Below the pieces are notes generated by a model, which saw only the letters and a program-made list of their open reading frames with translations, had not been told where the DNA came from and made no database searches. A program made the position numbers and the translations under genes. A stretch of DNA of 64,000 bases from Curtobacterium sp. VKM Ac-2922. Lineage in GTDB: Bacteria > Actinomycetota > Actinomycetes > Actinomycetales > Microbacteriaceae. The stretch spans positions 140,241-204,240 of the forward strand of contig NZ_JALGRO010000008.1 in NCBI RefSeq assembly GCF_022815645.1, written 5' to 3'. Within the stretch, counting starts at the first letter, position 1, and every line of letters begins with the position of its first letter. Positions 10,164-18,229 of this stretch are shown in pieces.

Positions 10164-10210
10164 GCCTGGAGGCGCGACCTGCGTCGTCGACGCCCCCCGC
10201 GCCTCCAGGC
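10164..10210. terminator. Intra-operon hairpin (13-bp perfect stem)
   Basis: GCCTGGAGGCGCG (10164-10176) pairs perfectly with CGCGCCTCCAGGC (10198-10210) around a 21-base loop. It sits between the transporter and the epimerase gene in the same operon, so it may attenuate or protect the upstream mRNA rather than end transcription fully. Belongs to the GGAGGC hairpin family. Confidence 0.7.
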
Positions 10211-10243
10211 AGTCACCTGACCCACCCACGGAAAGGACCCGAC

Positions 10244-11068
10244 ATGGCTCCCGCCATCTCGTTGCAGCTCTACACGGTGAACGCCGCCCTGGCGCCCGAC
10301 CTGGACGGCGGCGTCCGCCGCCTGGCCGAGATCGGCTTCGACACGGTCGAGGCGTTCGCGTTCGTCGACCGCGCTCCCGAGCTCAAGGCCGCGTTCGACG
10401 CCCACGGCATCGCCGCCAAGACAGGGCACGCGTTCCTGGTCGAGGAGTCGATCCCGCTGCCCGACGGCACCGTGATGACGGCTCCGTCCCACGCTGACAC
10501 GTTCGCCGCGGCGAAGACACTCGGCATCGAGATCGTCATCGACCCGTTCGTCGGACCGGACCACTGGACCACGCGCGAGGGTGTCGAGCGCGTCGCACAG
10601 CGCCTCAACGCCGCCGCTGCCGAAGCGGCCCAGCACGGCATGCGCGTCGGGTACCACAACCACGACCACGAACTCCGGCCCCGCATCGACGGCAAGCCCG
10701 CGCTGCATGTGCTGGCGTCGCTGCTCGACCCGGGCGTCGTGCTCGAACTCGACCTGTACTGGGCGTCCGCCGCCGGCATCGACGTCGTCGCGTTCGTGCA
10801 GGAGCTCGGCGACCGCATCGTCGCCGTGCACGTCAAGGACGGCCCGATGCGCGAGGGCATCTCGACCGCCGAGGTCCCGACCGACCAGACCCCGGCCGGG
10901 CAGGGCGACGTCCGCCTGGCCGAGGCACTGGCCGCCGCGACGGCGCTGGAGTACGCGGTGATCGAGTTCGACGGCTTCGACGGCGACGTGTTCGACGGGG
11001 TCGCCCAGTCCTACCGGTGGCTGGCGTCCACGCTGTCCGCTCCGGCCGCAGCCCAGGTGTCCGCATGA
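10244..11068 (+). CDS. Sugar phosphate isomerase/epimerase family (AP endonuclease 2 fold)
   Basis: 274 residues, a TIM-barrel of the xylose-isomerase-like family. Metal-binding residues are seen in MRVGYHNHDHEL (about 128-139), the glutamate/aspartate of VLELDLYWAS, HVKDG (about 202) and the terminal VIEFDGF. Members isomerise or dehydrate keto-sugars and inositol derivatives. It overlaps the next gene by ATGA and follows the transporter, so it is one step of the imported compound's catabolism. GGAAAGGA precedes the ATG. Confidence 0.87.
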   Translation: MAPAISLQLYTVNAALAPDLDGGVRRLAEIGFDTVEAFAFVDRAPELKAAFDAHGIAAKTGHAFLVEESIPLPDGTVMTAPSHADTFAAAKTLGIEIVIDPFVGPDHWTTREGVERVAQRLNAAAAEAAQHGMRVGYHNHDHELRPRIDGKPALHVLASLLDPGVVLELDLYWASAAGIDVVAFVQELGDRIVAVHVKDGPMREGISTAEVPTDQTPAGQGDVRLAEALAAATALEYAVIEFDGFDGDVFDGVAQSYRWLASTLSAPAAAQVSA

Positions 11069-12216
11069 CCCGCACGGGCCGGGTCGGCATCGGGTTCATC
11101 GGTGCCGGCATGATCAGCGAGCAGTACCTGACCAACCTGACGACGTTCCCCGACGTCGAGGTCGTCCGCATCGGCGACATCGACACCGAGCGGGCGGCTG
11201 CCTCGGCGGCGAAGTGGGGCGTGCCGGCGTCGGGCAACGGCGACGACGTGCTGGCGGACCCGGACGTCGAGATCGTCATCAACCTGACGCTGCCCGCCAC
11301 CCACGTCGAGGTCTCGACCACGGCACTGCGCGCGGGCAAGCACGTGTGGAGCGAGAAGCCGATCGGGGTCGACCGGGCCTCGGCCGCGGGTCTGGTGGCG
11401 CTGGCGGACGAGCTCGGGCTCAAGCTCGGCATTGCGCCCGACACCGTGCTCGGCCCGGGGTGGCAGACCGCCAAGCGCGCGATCGCCTCCGGTGCGATCG
11501 GCACCCCGCTGACCGCGGTCACGAGCATGCAGTGGCAGGGCCCCGACGTGTTCCACCCGAACGCCTCGTTCCTGTACGCCAAGGGTGCCGGTCCGCTGTT
11601 CGACATCGGCCCGTACTACTTCACCGCCCTCGTGCACCTGCTCGGCCCGATCGAGTCCGTCGTCGCCACGGGCTCGAAGTCCCGCGACACCCGATCGCTG
11701 GTCGTCGGTCCGAACGCCGGGCAGGAGTTCCCGGTCGAGGTGCCCACCCACGTGTCCGTGCTGACCTCGTTCGAGCAGGGCGCCAACGCGCAGTCGCTGC
11801 TGTCGTTCGACACGCCCCTGTTCCGGCACGGGGTGTTCGAGGTGAACGGCACCGAGGGCACCATCGTGCTGCCGGACCCGAACACGTTCGGTGGCGGGCA
11901 CCCGATCCGCATCGCACGGCCGATCCCCGTCGGGGCGTCGTTCCCGTTCGAGCAACAGTGGGAGACGGTGCTCGACGAGGAACCGACGGTCGGACGTGGC
12001 CTGGGCGTGCTGGACATGGCGCGGGCGATCCGGGGCGGGGGAGCGCACATCGCGACCGGGCACGTCGGCTACCACGTGCTCGATGCGATGGTCGCTGTCG
12101 AGGAGTCCGTCGAGCGACGGTCGTTCGTCGAGGTCGAGTCGACCGTGGCGCCGATCCCGTCGCTGCCGGAGGACTTCGACCCGCTGGCGTCGACGCTGGA
12201 GTCCGTGGCCGTCTGA
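11065..12216 (+). CDS. Gfo/Idh/MocA-family oxidoreductase
   Basis: 383 residues. The N-terminal Rossmann domain begins VGIGFIGAGMISEQYL (GxGxxG type, about 7-22) and EKPIG (about 97-101) carries the catalytic lysine of the family; the C-terminal alpha/beta domain includes GPLFDIGPYYFTALVHLLGP. Such NAD(P)-dependent dehydrogenases act on sugars or inositols. The ATG overlaps the epimerase stop (ATGA). The exact sugar cannot be named. A 36-bp perfect hairpin follows the stop. Confidence 0.9.
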   Translation: MTRTGRVGIGFIGAGMISEQYLTNLTTFPDVEVVRIGDIDTERAAASAAKWGVPASGNGDDVLADPDVEIVINLTLPATHVEVSTTALRAGKHVWSEKPIGVDRASAAGLVALADELGLKLGIAPDTVLGPGWQTAKRAIASGAIGTPLTAVTSMQWQGPDVFHPNASFLYAKGAGPLFDIGPYYFTALVHLLGPIESVVATGSKSRDTRSLVVGPNAGQEFPVEVPTHVSVLTSFEQGANAQSLLSFDTPLFRHGVFEVNGTEGTIVLPDPNTFGGGHPIRIARPIPVGASFPFEQQWETVLDEEPTVGRGLGVLDMARAIRGGGAHIATGHVGYHVLDAMVAVEESVERRSFVEVESTVAPIPSLPEDFDPLASTLESVAV

Positions 12217-12222
12217 GTCGCT

Positions 12223-12258
12223 CACCACCAGCGTCTCACGAGTGAGACGCTGGTGGTG
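12223..12258. terminator. Perfect 17-bp inverted repeat, terminator and possible operator
   Basis: CACCACCAGCGTCTCAC (12223-12239) and GTGAGACGCTGGTGGTG (12242-12258) are perfectly complementary around a two-base centre. It begins seven bases after the dehydrogenase stop, so it can end the sugar operon. Its right arm also covers the -35 region for the HTH-Fic pair, and GTCTCA recurs at 12262-12267, so it may double as the autoregulatory operator of the HTH protein. Confidence 0.75.
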
Positions 12259-12274
12259 GGTGTCTCATTGTTGA

Positions 12275-12280
12275 TACACT
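12275..12280 (+). promoter_or_regulatory. -10 hexamer TACACT of the HTH-Fic pair (leaderless)
   Basis: TACACT ends seven bases before the ATG at 12288, leaving no room for a leader or ribosome site. Transcription would start at or next to the start codon. The upstream palindrome 12223-12258 covers the -35 position. Confidence 0.55.
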
Positions 12281-12287
12281 CTGCGGC

Positions 12288-13037
12288 ATGGACTTCCGTG
12301 CAGCGCTGTCCGTGTTCCGAGAATCTGGCGGACACGGCGTGGGTGAGCTCGCGCTCCGGAGCGGGATCAGTCGACCGACGCTGTACCGCCTGTTCGGCGG
12401 AGCGGTGCCCAGAGTGGACGACCTGGCCGAACTCGCGATCGCCTGCGGATGGGAACTCGACTTCGACCTCCGCACGCTGAGTGACCCGATGGCCGGTGTC
12501 GCGGCCCGCCTCGAGCTCGGCGACGACACGGCCCGCGAGTGGGGTCGCGAAGCCGCGGACTGGCGGGGACGTCTTCGTCGGTTCGTGGAGACCAACGCTG
12601 GCGAGCCGCACGACCTCGCTTTGATCGCTGAAGCCGGCCGCGCCACGGCGCCGGCCGACCGCCCCGGAGCGGCGTTCCTGCGGGGCGACCATCGTGACGT
12701 GGATCGACTCGTGTCGGCCGGCAGAGCGTCAGGGCAGCGGTGGGCGCTGTCCGGTTGGGCCGCGCTCGACGCGCTCGGCATCGACGTGGACGGCCCGACG
12801 GTCTTGTGGGTCGAGGACGTCCGGGTCACGACGCAGCTGCTCGGCGACTCCTTCCGCGCCGGCCGACGGAGCACCGCGGACCTGTTCGTGGTACGAGCGC
12901 ACCCGTCGGTGTTCTCCGGCTCCACCACCGTCGACGACGTCGAGCTGGTGTCGCCGCTGCAGGCCTCACTCGATGGCATGGGTCTCGGCGGCGAACTCCG
13001 CGAGCGACTGACCGGACACCTCCGGGAGGGCCGATGA
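12288..13037 (+). CDS. HTH protein paired with Fic (antitoxin-like regulator)
   Basis: 249 residues. An N-terminal Cro/C1-like helix-turn-helix is clear: VGELALRSGISRPTLYRLFG (about 18-37), then DDLAELAIACGW. The C-terminal two-thirds (RWALSGWAALDALGIDVDGP and beyond) resembles AbiEi-type antitoxins loosely; I do not recognise it firmly. Its stop overlaps the Fic start (ATGA), so the proteins are co-made. The palindrome and leaderless promoter upstream suggest autoregulation, as in toxin-antitoxin modules. Role as antitoxin is inferred from pairing only. Confidence 0.7.
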   Translation: MDFRAALSVFRESGGHGVGELALRSGISRPTLYRLFGGAVPRVDDLAELAIACGWELDFDLRTLSDPMAGVAARLELGDDTAREWGREAADWRGRLRRFVETNAGEPHDLALIAEAGRATAPADRPGAAFLRGDHRDVDRLVSAGRASGQRWALSGWAALDALGIDVDGPTVLWVEDVRVTTQLLGDSFRAGRRSTADLFVVRAHPSVFSGSTTVDDVELVSPLQASLDGMGLGGELRERLTGHLREGR

Positions 13038-13882
13038 CCGAGGAGCCGCCGTGGGGGGACGCGCTGGGTGGGTACGTCCGCCGCCCAGGATTGCAGCGTC
13101 ACGACACCACACCGGATGACGTCGTCGCATCGCGGGTCCAGGACACGACGCCGGACGAGACCGTTGCCGCGACGCACGTGCGATGGGACGCATCGCGGAT
13201 CGACTTCGAGCGGATCCAGCCGTCTTCCGTCGACCGTGCCCTGTTCCGCTTCGAGCAGTCGTTGCCTGATCTGGTGTGGAACGCCGCGGCGCTCGAGGGC
13301 AACACCTTCACCCTGCCGGAGGTCCGGACGCTCCTGGACGGTGTCACCATCGGCGGCAAGAAGATCGAGGAAGAGGAGCAGGTCCTCGCGCTCGCGGAGG
13401 GGTACACGCGGGTCGACGACCTGGTGCGACGCGGGGCGTTCGCCCTGACCAAGTCGGTGTCCGACGACCTCCACGGGCGCGTCGCCCGACACGAGGCCAT
13501 CGAGTCGGGGGCGTTCCACGGTGAAGGGTCCGTCGGCGGCGGAGGCACCGTCCGGCTCGCCAGCGGCGGTTCCGTCGAAGGGGTTCCGCAGGCGCTGCTG
13601 CAGGAACGGTTCCAGCGCATCGTGGACTTCCTCGACAGCCTCAGGGACCCGCGCGAGCGCGCGTTCGGGTACTTCGCCGCAGCGACCCGATCGCAGTTCT
13701 ACTTCGACGGCAACAAGCGGACCGCGCGGCTGATGATGTCCGGCGTCCTGATGGCGGGCGGCTACGAGTCCGTCAACATCCCGTTCGCGCGCCAGTTCGA
13801 GTTCAACAAGGCACTCGACACGCTGTTCTCGACCGACGATGCCACGCCGATCATGGCGTTCATCGCGGACTGCGCAGGGTGA
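13034..13882 (+). CDS. Fic-domain protein with altered catalytic motif
   Basis: 282 residues. The Fic loop reads QFYFDGNKRTAR (about 219-230) where active enzymes have HPFxDGNGRxxR, so the catalytic His is Gln, Pro is Phe and the second Gly is Lys. An N-terminal inhibitory-helix-like segment, NAAALEGNTFTLPEV (about 79-93), matches the class II [S/T]xxxE[G/N] type with a changed first residue. Fic enzymes add AMP or other nucleotide parts to proteins; without His this one may be inactive, or use a different chemistry. Coupled to the upstream HTH gene by ATGA. Its last 23 bases overlap the truncated HAD gene on the other strand. Confidence 0.85.
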   Translation: MTEEPPWGDALGGYVRRPGLQRHDTTPDDVVASRVQDTTPDETVAATHVRWDASRIDFERIQPSSVDRALFRFEQSLPDLVWNAAALEGNTFTLPEVRTLLDGVTIGGKKIEEEEQVLALAEGYTRVDDLVRRGAFALTKSVSDDLHGRVARHEAIESGAFHGEGSVGGGGTVRLASGGSVEGVPQALLQERFQRIVDFLDSLRDPRERAFGYFAAATRSQFYFDGNKRTARLMMSGVLMAGGYESVNIPFARQFEFNKALDTLFSTDDATPIMAFIADCAG

Positions 13883-14405
13883 CGGACGACGAGGGACCGC
13901 CAGACCTGTCCCCGATCGCGCAGCAGCTCGCTGCCGTCAGTCCTCGGGCAGCGGCGAGGGCAAGCGACCGGTCACGTTTGTCATCCTCGTCGAAGTGCTC
14001 CGCGACCGTGCCGTCGTAGGTGCCGGAACGCACGTGCACCCGCGGACCGCCGTTCGGTGTGAAGCCGAACCGCCCAGCGATCGACTCGCTGACCGGCTGC
14101 CAGGCGAGCGAGGCGAGCATCGGCTCGATCGCGTTCTCGCGGCACCACGACACCACTGTGTCCGTGCCCTCGATCACCGGCAGCTCCGCCAACCAGCCCT
14201 CGACCTCCGACACCCGGTGGCCGCGCCACCCACGGGCGTCGATCGCACTGACCTGCTGGTTGGACAGCTCACCGGACGCGTACGCCGCTTCGGCGGCGTC
14301 CAGTTCGCGCTGGTGACCGAACCGACCAGCCAGGAAGCTGCTGCTCGACATCCAGGGGACCAGGGTCCCGTCGATGTCGAAGAACACGATGCCGCGGATC
14401 GTCAC
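13860..14405 (-). CDS. HAD-family hydrolase, 3'-truncated
   Basis: 181 residues. Motif I is FFDIDGTLVPW at the N-terminus and the IB-type cap follows (SSSFLAGRFGHQ). The lysine region DDKRDRSLALAAARG is present, but after CCAIGD the expected GDxxxDxxLF and roughly 40 terminal residues are replaced by RSGGPSSSVTLRSPR, exactly where the gene meets the Fic gene end. Motif IV is therefore lost and activity doubtful. The GTG start overlaps the stop of the carbamoyltransferase-like gene (GTGA), so the two formed an operon. Confidence 0.78.
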   Translation of the reverse strand: MTIRGIVFFDIDGTLVPWMSSSSFLAGRFGHQRELDAAEAAYASGELSNQQVSAIDARGWRGHRVSEVEGWLAELPVIEGTDTVVSWCRENAIEPMLASLAWQPVSESIAGRFGFTPNGGPRVHVRSGTYDGTVAEHFDEDDKRDRSLALAAARGLTAASCCAIGDRSGGPSSSVTLRSPR

Positions 14406-15241
14406 AGGGCGGAGGTGGTCCCGCTGATACCGAGGCAGTGAGCGAGGACGGCTTGCTGGACCGGTAGCAGCGCCTCCTTGAAGTGATGACCGACGAAGGC
14501 CGGATGTGCGACCGCGTCTGCGCTCACCTCGCGTCCTCGGAAGAACGGTGGGCACGGCGCCAAGCGGACGCCGACCGGAGCCGTGTCCAGGAGATCCGCC
14601 GTCACCCGGTAGGGCTCGAGCTGCTGCGCGTGGCGTCCGGGCCCGTCGGTCAGCACGACGTCGGCCGAGCGGATCGCGGTCGTCAGGTCGCCGTTCCAGC
14701 GGGCTCTCGGACTCTGGAGGCCGTCCGGGCAGCACTGCACCAGGTCGAGACCGAGCACGTGGGCGGCTTCCTGCCACGCTCGGCTGATGTTGCCGTCCGC
14801 GCCGACGAACAGGAACCGCTGGTCCTGCAAGGGCCGCTCCGAGCGCAGCGCGAACAGGTCGGCCAGCACCTCGCACGGGTGGTTCTCACCGGTCATCGCG
14901 TTGACGACCGGAACGGTTCCAGCAGCCGACAACGCCTCGAGCACCTCGAGGTCGTCGTGCCGGGCGATGACGATGTCCACCCAGTTGGCGAGGTAGCCGG
15001 CGACGTCCGACAGCGCCTCGTCCTTGTCGAGGGTGGTCGACGGCAGGACGATCGGCTGCAGGCCCATCAGCGACGCGCCACGCTCGAAGGTCACCCTGGT
15101 CCGCAGGCTCGTGGGCGGGAAGAACATGACCGCGCATCCCTCGGTCACCGGCCCCGATCCGTCGCGATAGGCGGCAGCCAGTGCGAACACCTGCTCGATG
15201 TCGTCGGTCGTCCAGTCGTCCAGTCGGATCAGGGAACGCAT
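14402..15241 (-). CDS. Atypical aspartate/ornithine carbamoyltransferase-family protein
   Basis: 279 residues, shorter than ArgF or PyrB (about 305-335). Carbamoyl-phosphate-binding motifs are kept: TSLRTRVTFERG (STRTR region, about 44-55) and NHPCEVLADLFAL (HPCQ-like, about 124-136). The ornithine SMG loop is absent (TDGPGRHA in its place) and the HCLP loop reads APCPPFFRGREVS. It thus probably carbamoylates a different amine. Coupled downstream to the HAD gene. TACGGT (15253-15248) six bases before the ATG indicates a leaderless start. Confidence 0.8.
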   Translation of the reverse strand: MRSLIRLDDWTTDDIEQVFALAAAYRDGSGPVTEGCAVMFFPPTSLRTRVTFERGASLMGLQPIVLPSTTLDKDEALSDVAGYLANWVDIVIARHDDLEVLEALSAAGTVPVVNAMTGENHPCEVLADLFALRSERPLQDQRFLFVGADGNISRAWQEAAHVLGLDLVQCCPDGLQSPRARWNGDLTTAIRSADVVLTDGPGRHAQQLEPYRVTADLLDTAPVGVRLAPCPPFFRGREVSADAVAHPAFVGHHFKEALLPVQQAVLAHCLGISGTTSAL

Positions 15242-15312
15242 CCCACCACCGTACGGGCGGGCGGGTTGACACCCGTCCGTGCCGTCAGCGCCACGCGCCT
15301 ACGCTCCGCAGG

Positions 15313-16164
15313 ATGACGGACGAACGACGACGCGAACTCGGCACGCGTGACGCACCGGTCGAGGACGAGCTCGTGGAGTCGTTCGAGGCAACCGTGGAAG
15401 AGGGCGCGGAGCGGCTGCAGCGCACCCTCCGTGCGACGCTCATCACCGGGTTCTTCGGCGGGCTCGAGGTCGGACTCGGGGTGATGGCCTACCTGGCGGT
15501 GCTGCACGAGACGGACAGCCACCTGCTGGCGGGGTTGGCCTTCGGCATCGGCTTCATCGCGCTGTACCTGGCGCACAGCGAGCTGTTCACCGAGAACTTC
15601 CTGATGCCCGTCGCCGCGGTCGTCGCCCGCGAGGGGAGCGTCCTGCAGCTCGCCAAGCTCTGGGGCGGGACCCTGCTCGCGAACCTCGCCGGCGGGTGGG
15701 TGTTCATGTGGCTGCTCGTCCAGGCGTTCCCCCAGTGGCACGACACCCTCGCCGAGGCCGGACGCCACTTCATCGACGCGCCGTTCGGGCTGCAGAGCAT
15801 CGTGCTCGCCGTGCTCGGTGGCAGCACCATCACGCTGATGACCCGGATGCAGCAGGGAACCGACTCCGACCCCGCCAAGCTCGTCGCAGCCGTCGCCGGC
15901 GGGTTCCTGCTGGCAGGCCTGCAGCTGTTCCACTCGATCCTCGACTCGCTGCTGGTCTTCGGCGCGATCCAGGGCGGGACGGACATCACGTACGGACAGT
16001 GGCTCGGCTGGTTCGGGTACACGCTGCTGTTCAACGTGCTCGGCGGTCTGGTGCTCGTCACCGCGCTGCGGCTGGTGCGGACCAAGGAGCTCATGCAGCG
16101 CCGTCGCAGCGACTCGCGGGACGACCCCGACCGTGCCGAGCACGAGCAGCCCCCGGCATCGTGA
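15313..16164 (+). CDS. Formate/nitrite transporter family protein (YfdC-like)
   Basis: 283 residues, six membrane helices. An acidic N-terminal tail is followed by TLITGFFGGLEVGLGVMAYL and the characteristic AHSELFTENFLMPV (about 93-106). FNT proteins are pentameric channels for small monovalent anions such as formate or nitrite; this branch resembles YfdC, whose substrate is not established. No formate or nitrite enzyme is adjacent. TACGCT (15300-15305) lies seven bases before the ATG (leaderless pattern). Confidence 0.88.
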   Translation: MTDERRRELGTRDAPVEDELVESFEATVEEGAERLQRTLRATLITGFFGGLEVGLGVMAYLAVLHETDSHLLAGLAFGIGFIALYLAHSELFTENFLMPVAAVVAREGSVLQLAKLWGGTLLANLAGGWVFMWLLVQAFPQWHDTLAEAGRHFIDAPFGLQSIVLAVLGGSTITLMTRMQQGTDSDPAKLVAAVAGGFLLAGLQLFHSILDSLLVFGAIQGGTDITYGQWLGWFGYTLLFNVLGGLVLVTALRLVRTKELMQRRRSDSRDDPDRAEHEQPPAS

Positions 16165-16234
16165 CCGGACGTCGGCGCGTCATCGTTCGTCACCATGCGT
16201 GACGCACGCCGCGACCCGCCGTAGCGTCGCGATC

Positions 16235-17686
16235 GTGACGGAGCCCACGAACCCCACCGAGCCCACGAACCCCACCGAGCCCACGAACCCCACCGAGCCG
16301 CCCCGGCAGATCCGGTTCAACGCGTTCGACATGAACTGTGTCGCGCACCAGGCCTCCGGGCTGTGGCGGCACCCCCGCGACCGGTCGCGGAACTACCGCG
16401 ACCTGACGTACTGGACCGAGCTGGCGAAGACGCTGGAGCGCGGTGCGTTCGACGGCATCTTCATCGCCGACGTGCTCGGCACCTACGACGTCTACGGTGA
16501 CTCGAACGAGGCGGCACTGCGGACCGGGTCACAGGTCCCCGTGAACGACCCGATCCTGCTGGTGTCGGCGATGGCCTCGGTGACCGAGCACCTGGGCTTC
16601 GGCATCACCGCCGGCACCGCGTACGAGCACCCGTACCCGTTCGCCCGCCGCGTCTCGACGCTCGACCACCTGACCAGGGGTCGCGTCGGCTGGAACGTCG
16701 TGACGGGCTACCTGCCGAGTGCCGCGCGCAACATGGGGCAGACCGACCAGCTCAGCCACGACGACCGGTACGACGTGGCCGACGAGTACCTCGAGGTCCT
16801 CTACAAGCTGTGGGAGGGGTCGTGGGAGGACGACGCCGTGGTCGAGGACCGCGAGACGGGCGTCTTCACCGACCCGGCGAAGGTGCACCCGATCGAGCAC
16901 CACGGCACGCACTTCGACGTGCCCGGCATCCACCTGTCCGAGCCGTCCGTCCAGCGCACGCCGGTGATCTACCAGGCCGGAGCGTCGCCGCGGGGCATCG
17001 CCTTCGCGGCCGAGAACGCCGAGGCGATCTTCGTCGGGGCGCCGACCCTGCCGCAGCTCGCCGCCACGGTCACCAAGATCCGCGACGCGCTCGAGGCCGC
17101 GGGTCGTGACCGGTACGCGGCCAAGATCTACACGCTGCTCACCGTCATCACCGACGCCACCGACGAGCTCGCCCGGGCGAAGTACGAGGACTACCTGTCG
17201 TACGCGTCCGAACTCGGCGCCCTCGTGCTCAACTCCGGCTGGATGGGTGTCGACCTGTCGCAGTGGGACCTGGACGAACCGCTCGGCGACGTCGAGTCGA
17301 ACGCGATCCAGTCGGCGGCGGCGAACATCTCGGCGGCGACCGGCGAGGACGGCAGCGCCTGGACGATCCGCGACCTGGCCCGGCACACCGCGATCGGTGG
17401 ACTCGGACCGGTGGCCGTCGGCGGGGGAGCGACCATCGCCGAGCAGCTGCTCGACATCCAGCGACAGACGGACGTCGACGGGTTCAACCTGGCCTACGCC
17501 GTGACGCCCGGCACGTGGGAGGACGTCATCGAGTTCGTCATCCCCGAGCTCCGCGCCCGCGGCGCCTACCCCACCGAGTACGTCGAAGGGTCGCTCCGCC
17601 ACAAGCTGCACGGTCGCGGGGACCGGCTGCCCGACGAGCACCGCGGCGCCGGCTACCGGATCGCCAGCGACGCGGTCGTAGGCTGA
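16235..17686 (+). CDS. FMN-dependent monooxygenase, NtaA/SnaA/DszA (LLM) family
   Basis: 483 residues, matching two-component flavin monooxygenases that use FMNH2 from a separate reductase. Conserved blocks include FDGIFIADVLGTYDVYG (about 70-86), GITAGTAYEHPYPFARR and RGRVGWNVVTGYL (about 148-160). Relatives oxidise nitrilotriacetate, EDTA, sulfones or pristinamycin; substrate here unknown. The GTG start is seven bases after TAGCGT (16222-16227). The N-terminus carries three EPTNPT repeats encoded by an 18-bp tandem repeat, an unusual extension. Confidence 0.9.
   Translation: MTEPTNPTEPTNPTEPTNPTEPPRQIRFNAFDMNCVAHQASGLWRHPRDRSRNYRDLTYWTELAKTLERGAFDGIFIADVLGTYDVYGDSNEAALRTGSQVPVNDPILLVSAMASVTEHLGFGITAGTAYEHPYPFARRVSTLDHLTRGRVGWNVVTGYLPSAARNMGQTDQLSHDDRYDVADEYLEVLYKLWEGSWEDDAVVEDRETGVFTDPAKVHPIEHHGTHFDVPGIHLSEPSVQRTPVIYQAGASPRGIAFAAENAEAIFVGAPTLPQLAATVTKIRDALEAAGRDRYAAKIYTLLTVITDATDELARAKYEDYLSYASELGALVLNSGWMGVDLSQWDLDEPLGDVESNAIQSAAANISAATGEDGSAWTIRDLARHTAIGGLGPVAVGGGATIAEQLLDIQRQTDVDGFNLAYAVTPGTWEDVIEFVIPELRARGAYPTEYVEGSLRHKLHGRGDRLPDEHRGAGYRIASDAVVG
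16241..16294 (+). repeat. 18-bp tandem repeat, three copies, in the monooxygenase N-terminus
   Basis: GAGCCCACGAACCCCACC is repeated three times without a change (16241-16258, 16259-16276, 16277-16294) and a fourth copy is begun. It is in frame and encodes EPTNPT units directly after the second codon. Copy number is likely to vary between strains. Confidence 0.95.
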
Positions 17687-17690
17687 CCGG

Positions 17691-18182
17691 GTGATCGAGT
17701 CGTCCGTGGTCGTGCGTGCCGCAACCCCGGACGACGTCGACGCCTGCATCGACCTGTGGTGCGCAGCCGTCGCTGCGCGAGACGGTGTTCCCGAGCACCC
17801 GGCCGTCCGGGATCGTGCCGCGTCGAAGTTCGCCGCCCCGCGCGTGGAACTGCTCGTCGCTGACGGCCCCGTCGGTGCACTCGACGGCTTCGTCCTGGTC
17901 ACGGAACCGGGGACCGGACGCCCGACCGACCCAGCGGACGCCGCGTACCTGTCGCTGCTGGCCGTGCGGCCCGAGGTGCAGGCGTACGGCGTCGGTCGGC
18001 GCCTGCTGATCGAGGCCGTCACAGCGGCACACACCGCCGGACACCCGGCCGTCGCGTTGCACGTGCTGGCGGACAACCTCCGTGCGGTCCGGCTCTACGA
18101 GGCCGCGGGCTTCCACCCGACGGGCCACGAGTTCCCGCACGCCGTGACGGGCGTCCCGACCCGCACCTACGTCACCCGCTGA
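17691..18182 (+). CDS. GNAT-family N-acetyltransferase
   Basis: 163 residues of GNAT fold. Acetyl-CoA-binding motif A is LAVRPEVQAYGVGRRLLIEAV (about 86-106), and NLRAVRLYEAAGFHPTG is motif B. The acceptor substrate cannot be read from sequence. The GTG start is six bases after TAGGCT (17679-17684), a leaderless pattern. It is four bases from the monooxygenase stop, so co-transcription is also likely. A strong hairpin follows. Confidence 0.9.
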   Translation: MIESSVVVRAATPDDVDACIDLWCAAVAARDGVPEHPAVRDRAASKFAAPRVELLVADGPVGALDGFVLVTEPGTGRPTDPADAAYLSLLAVRPEVQAYGVGRRLLIEAVTAAHTAGHPAVALHVLADNLRAVRLYEAAGFHPTGHEFPHAVTGVPTRTYVTR

Positions 18183-18227
18183 CGGACAGGAGGCCCCGGG
18201 GCCGCTGGCACCGGGCCTCCTGTCCGT
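18182..18227. terminator. Hairpin terminator (GGAGGC family), 15-bp stem
   Basis: ACGGACAGGAGGCCC (18182-18196) pairs perfectly with GGGCCTCCTGTCCGT (18213-18227). It starts right at the acetyltransferase stop and lies between convergent genes. This is the cleanest copy of the family. Confidence 0.88.
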
Positions 18228-18229
18228 GT

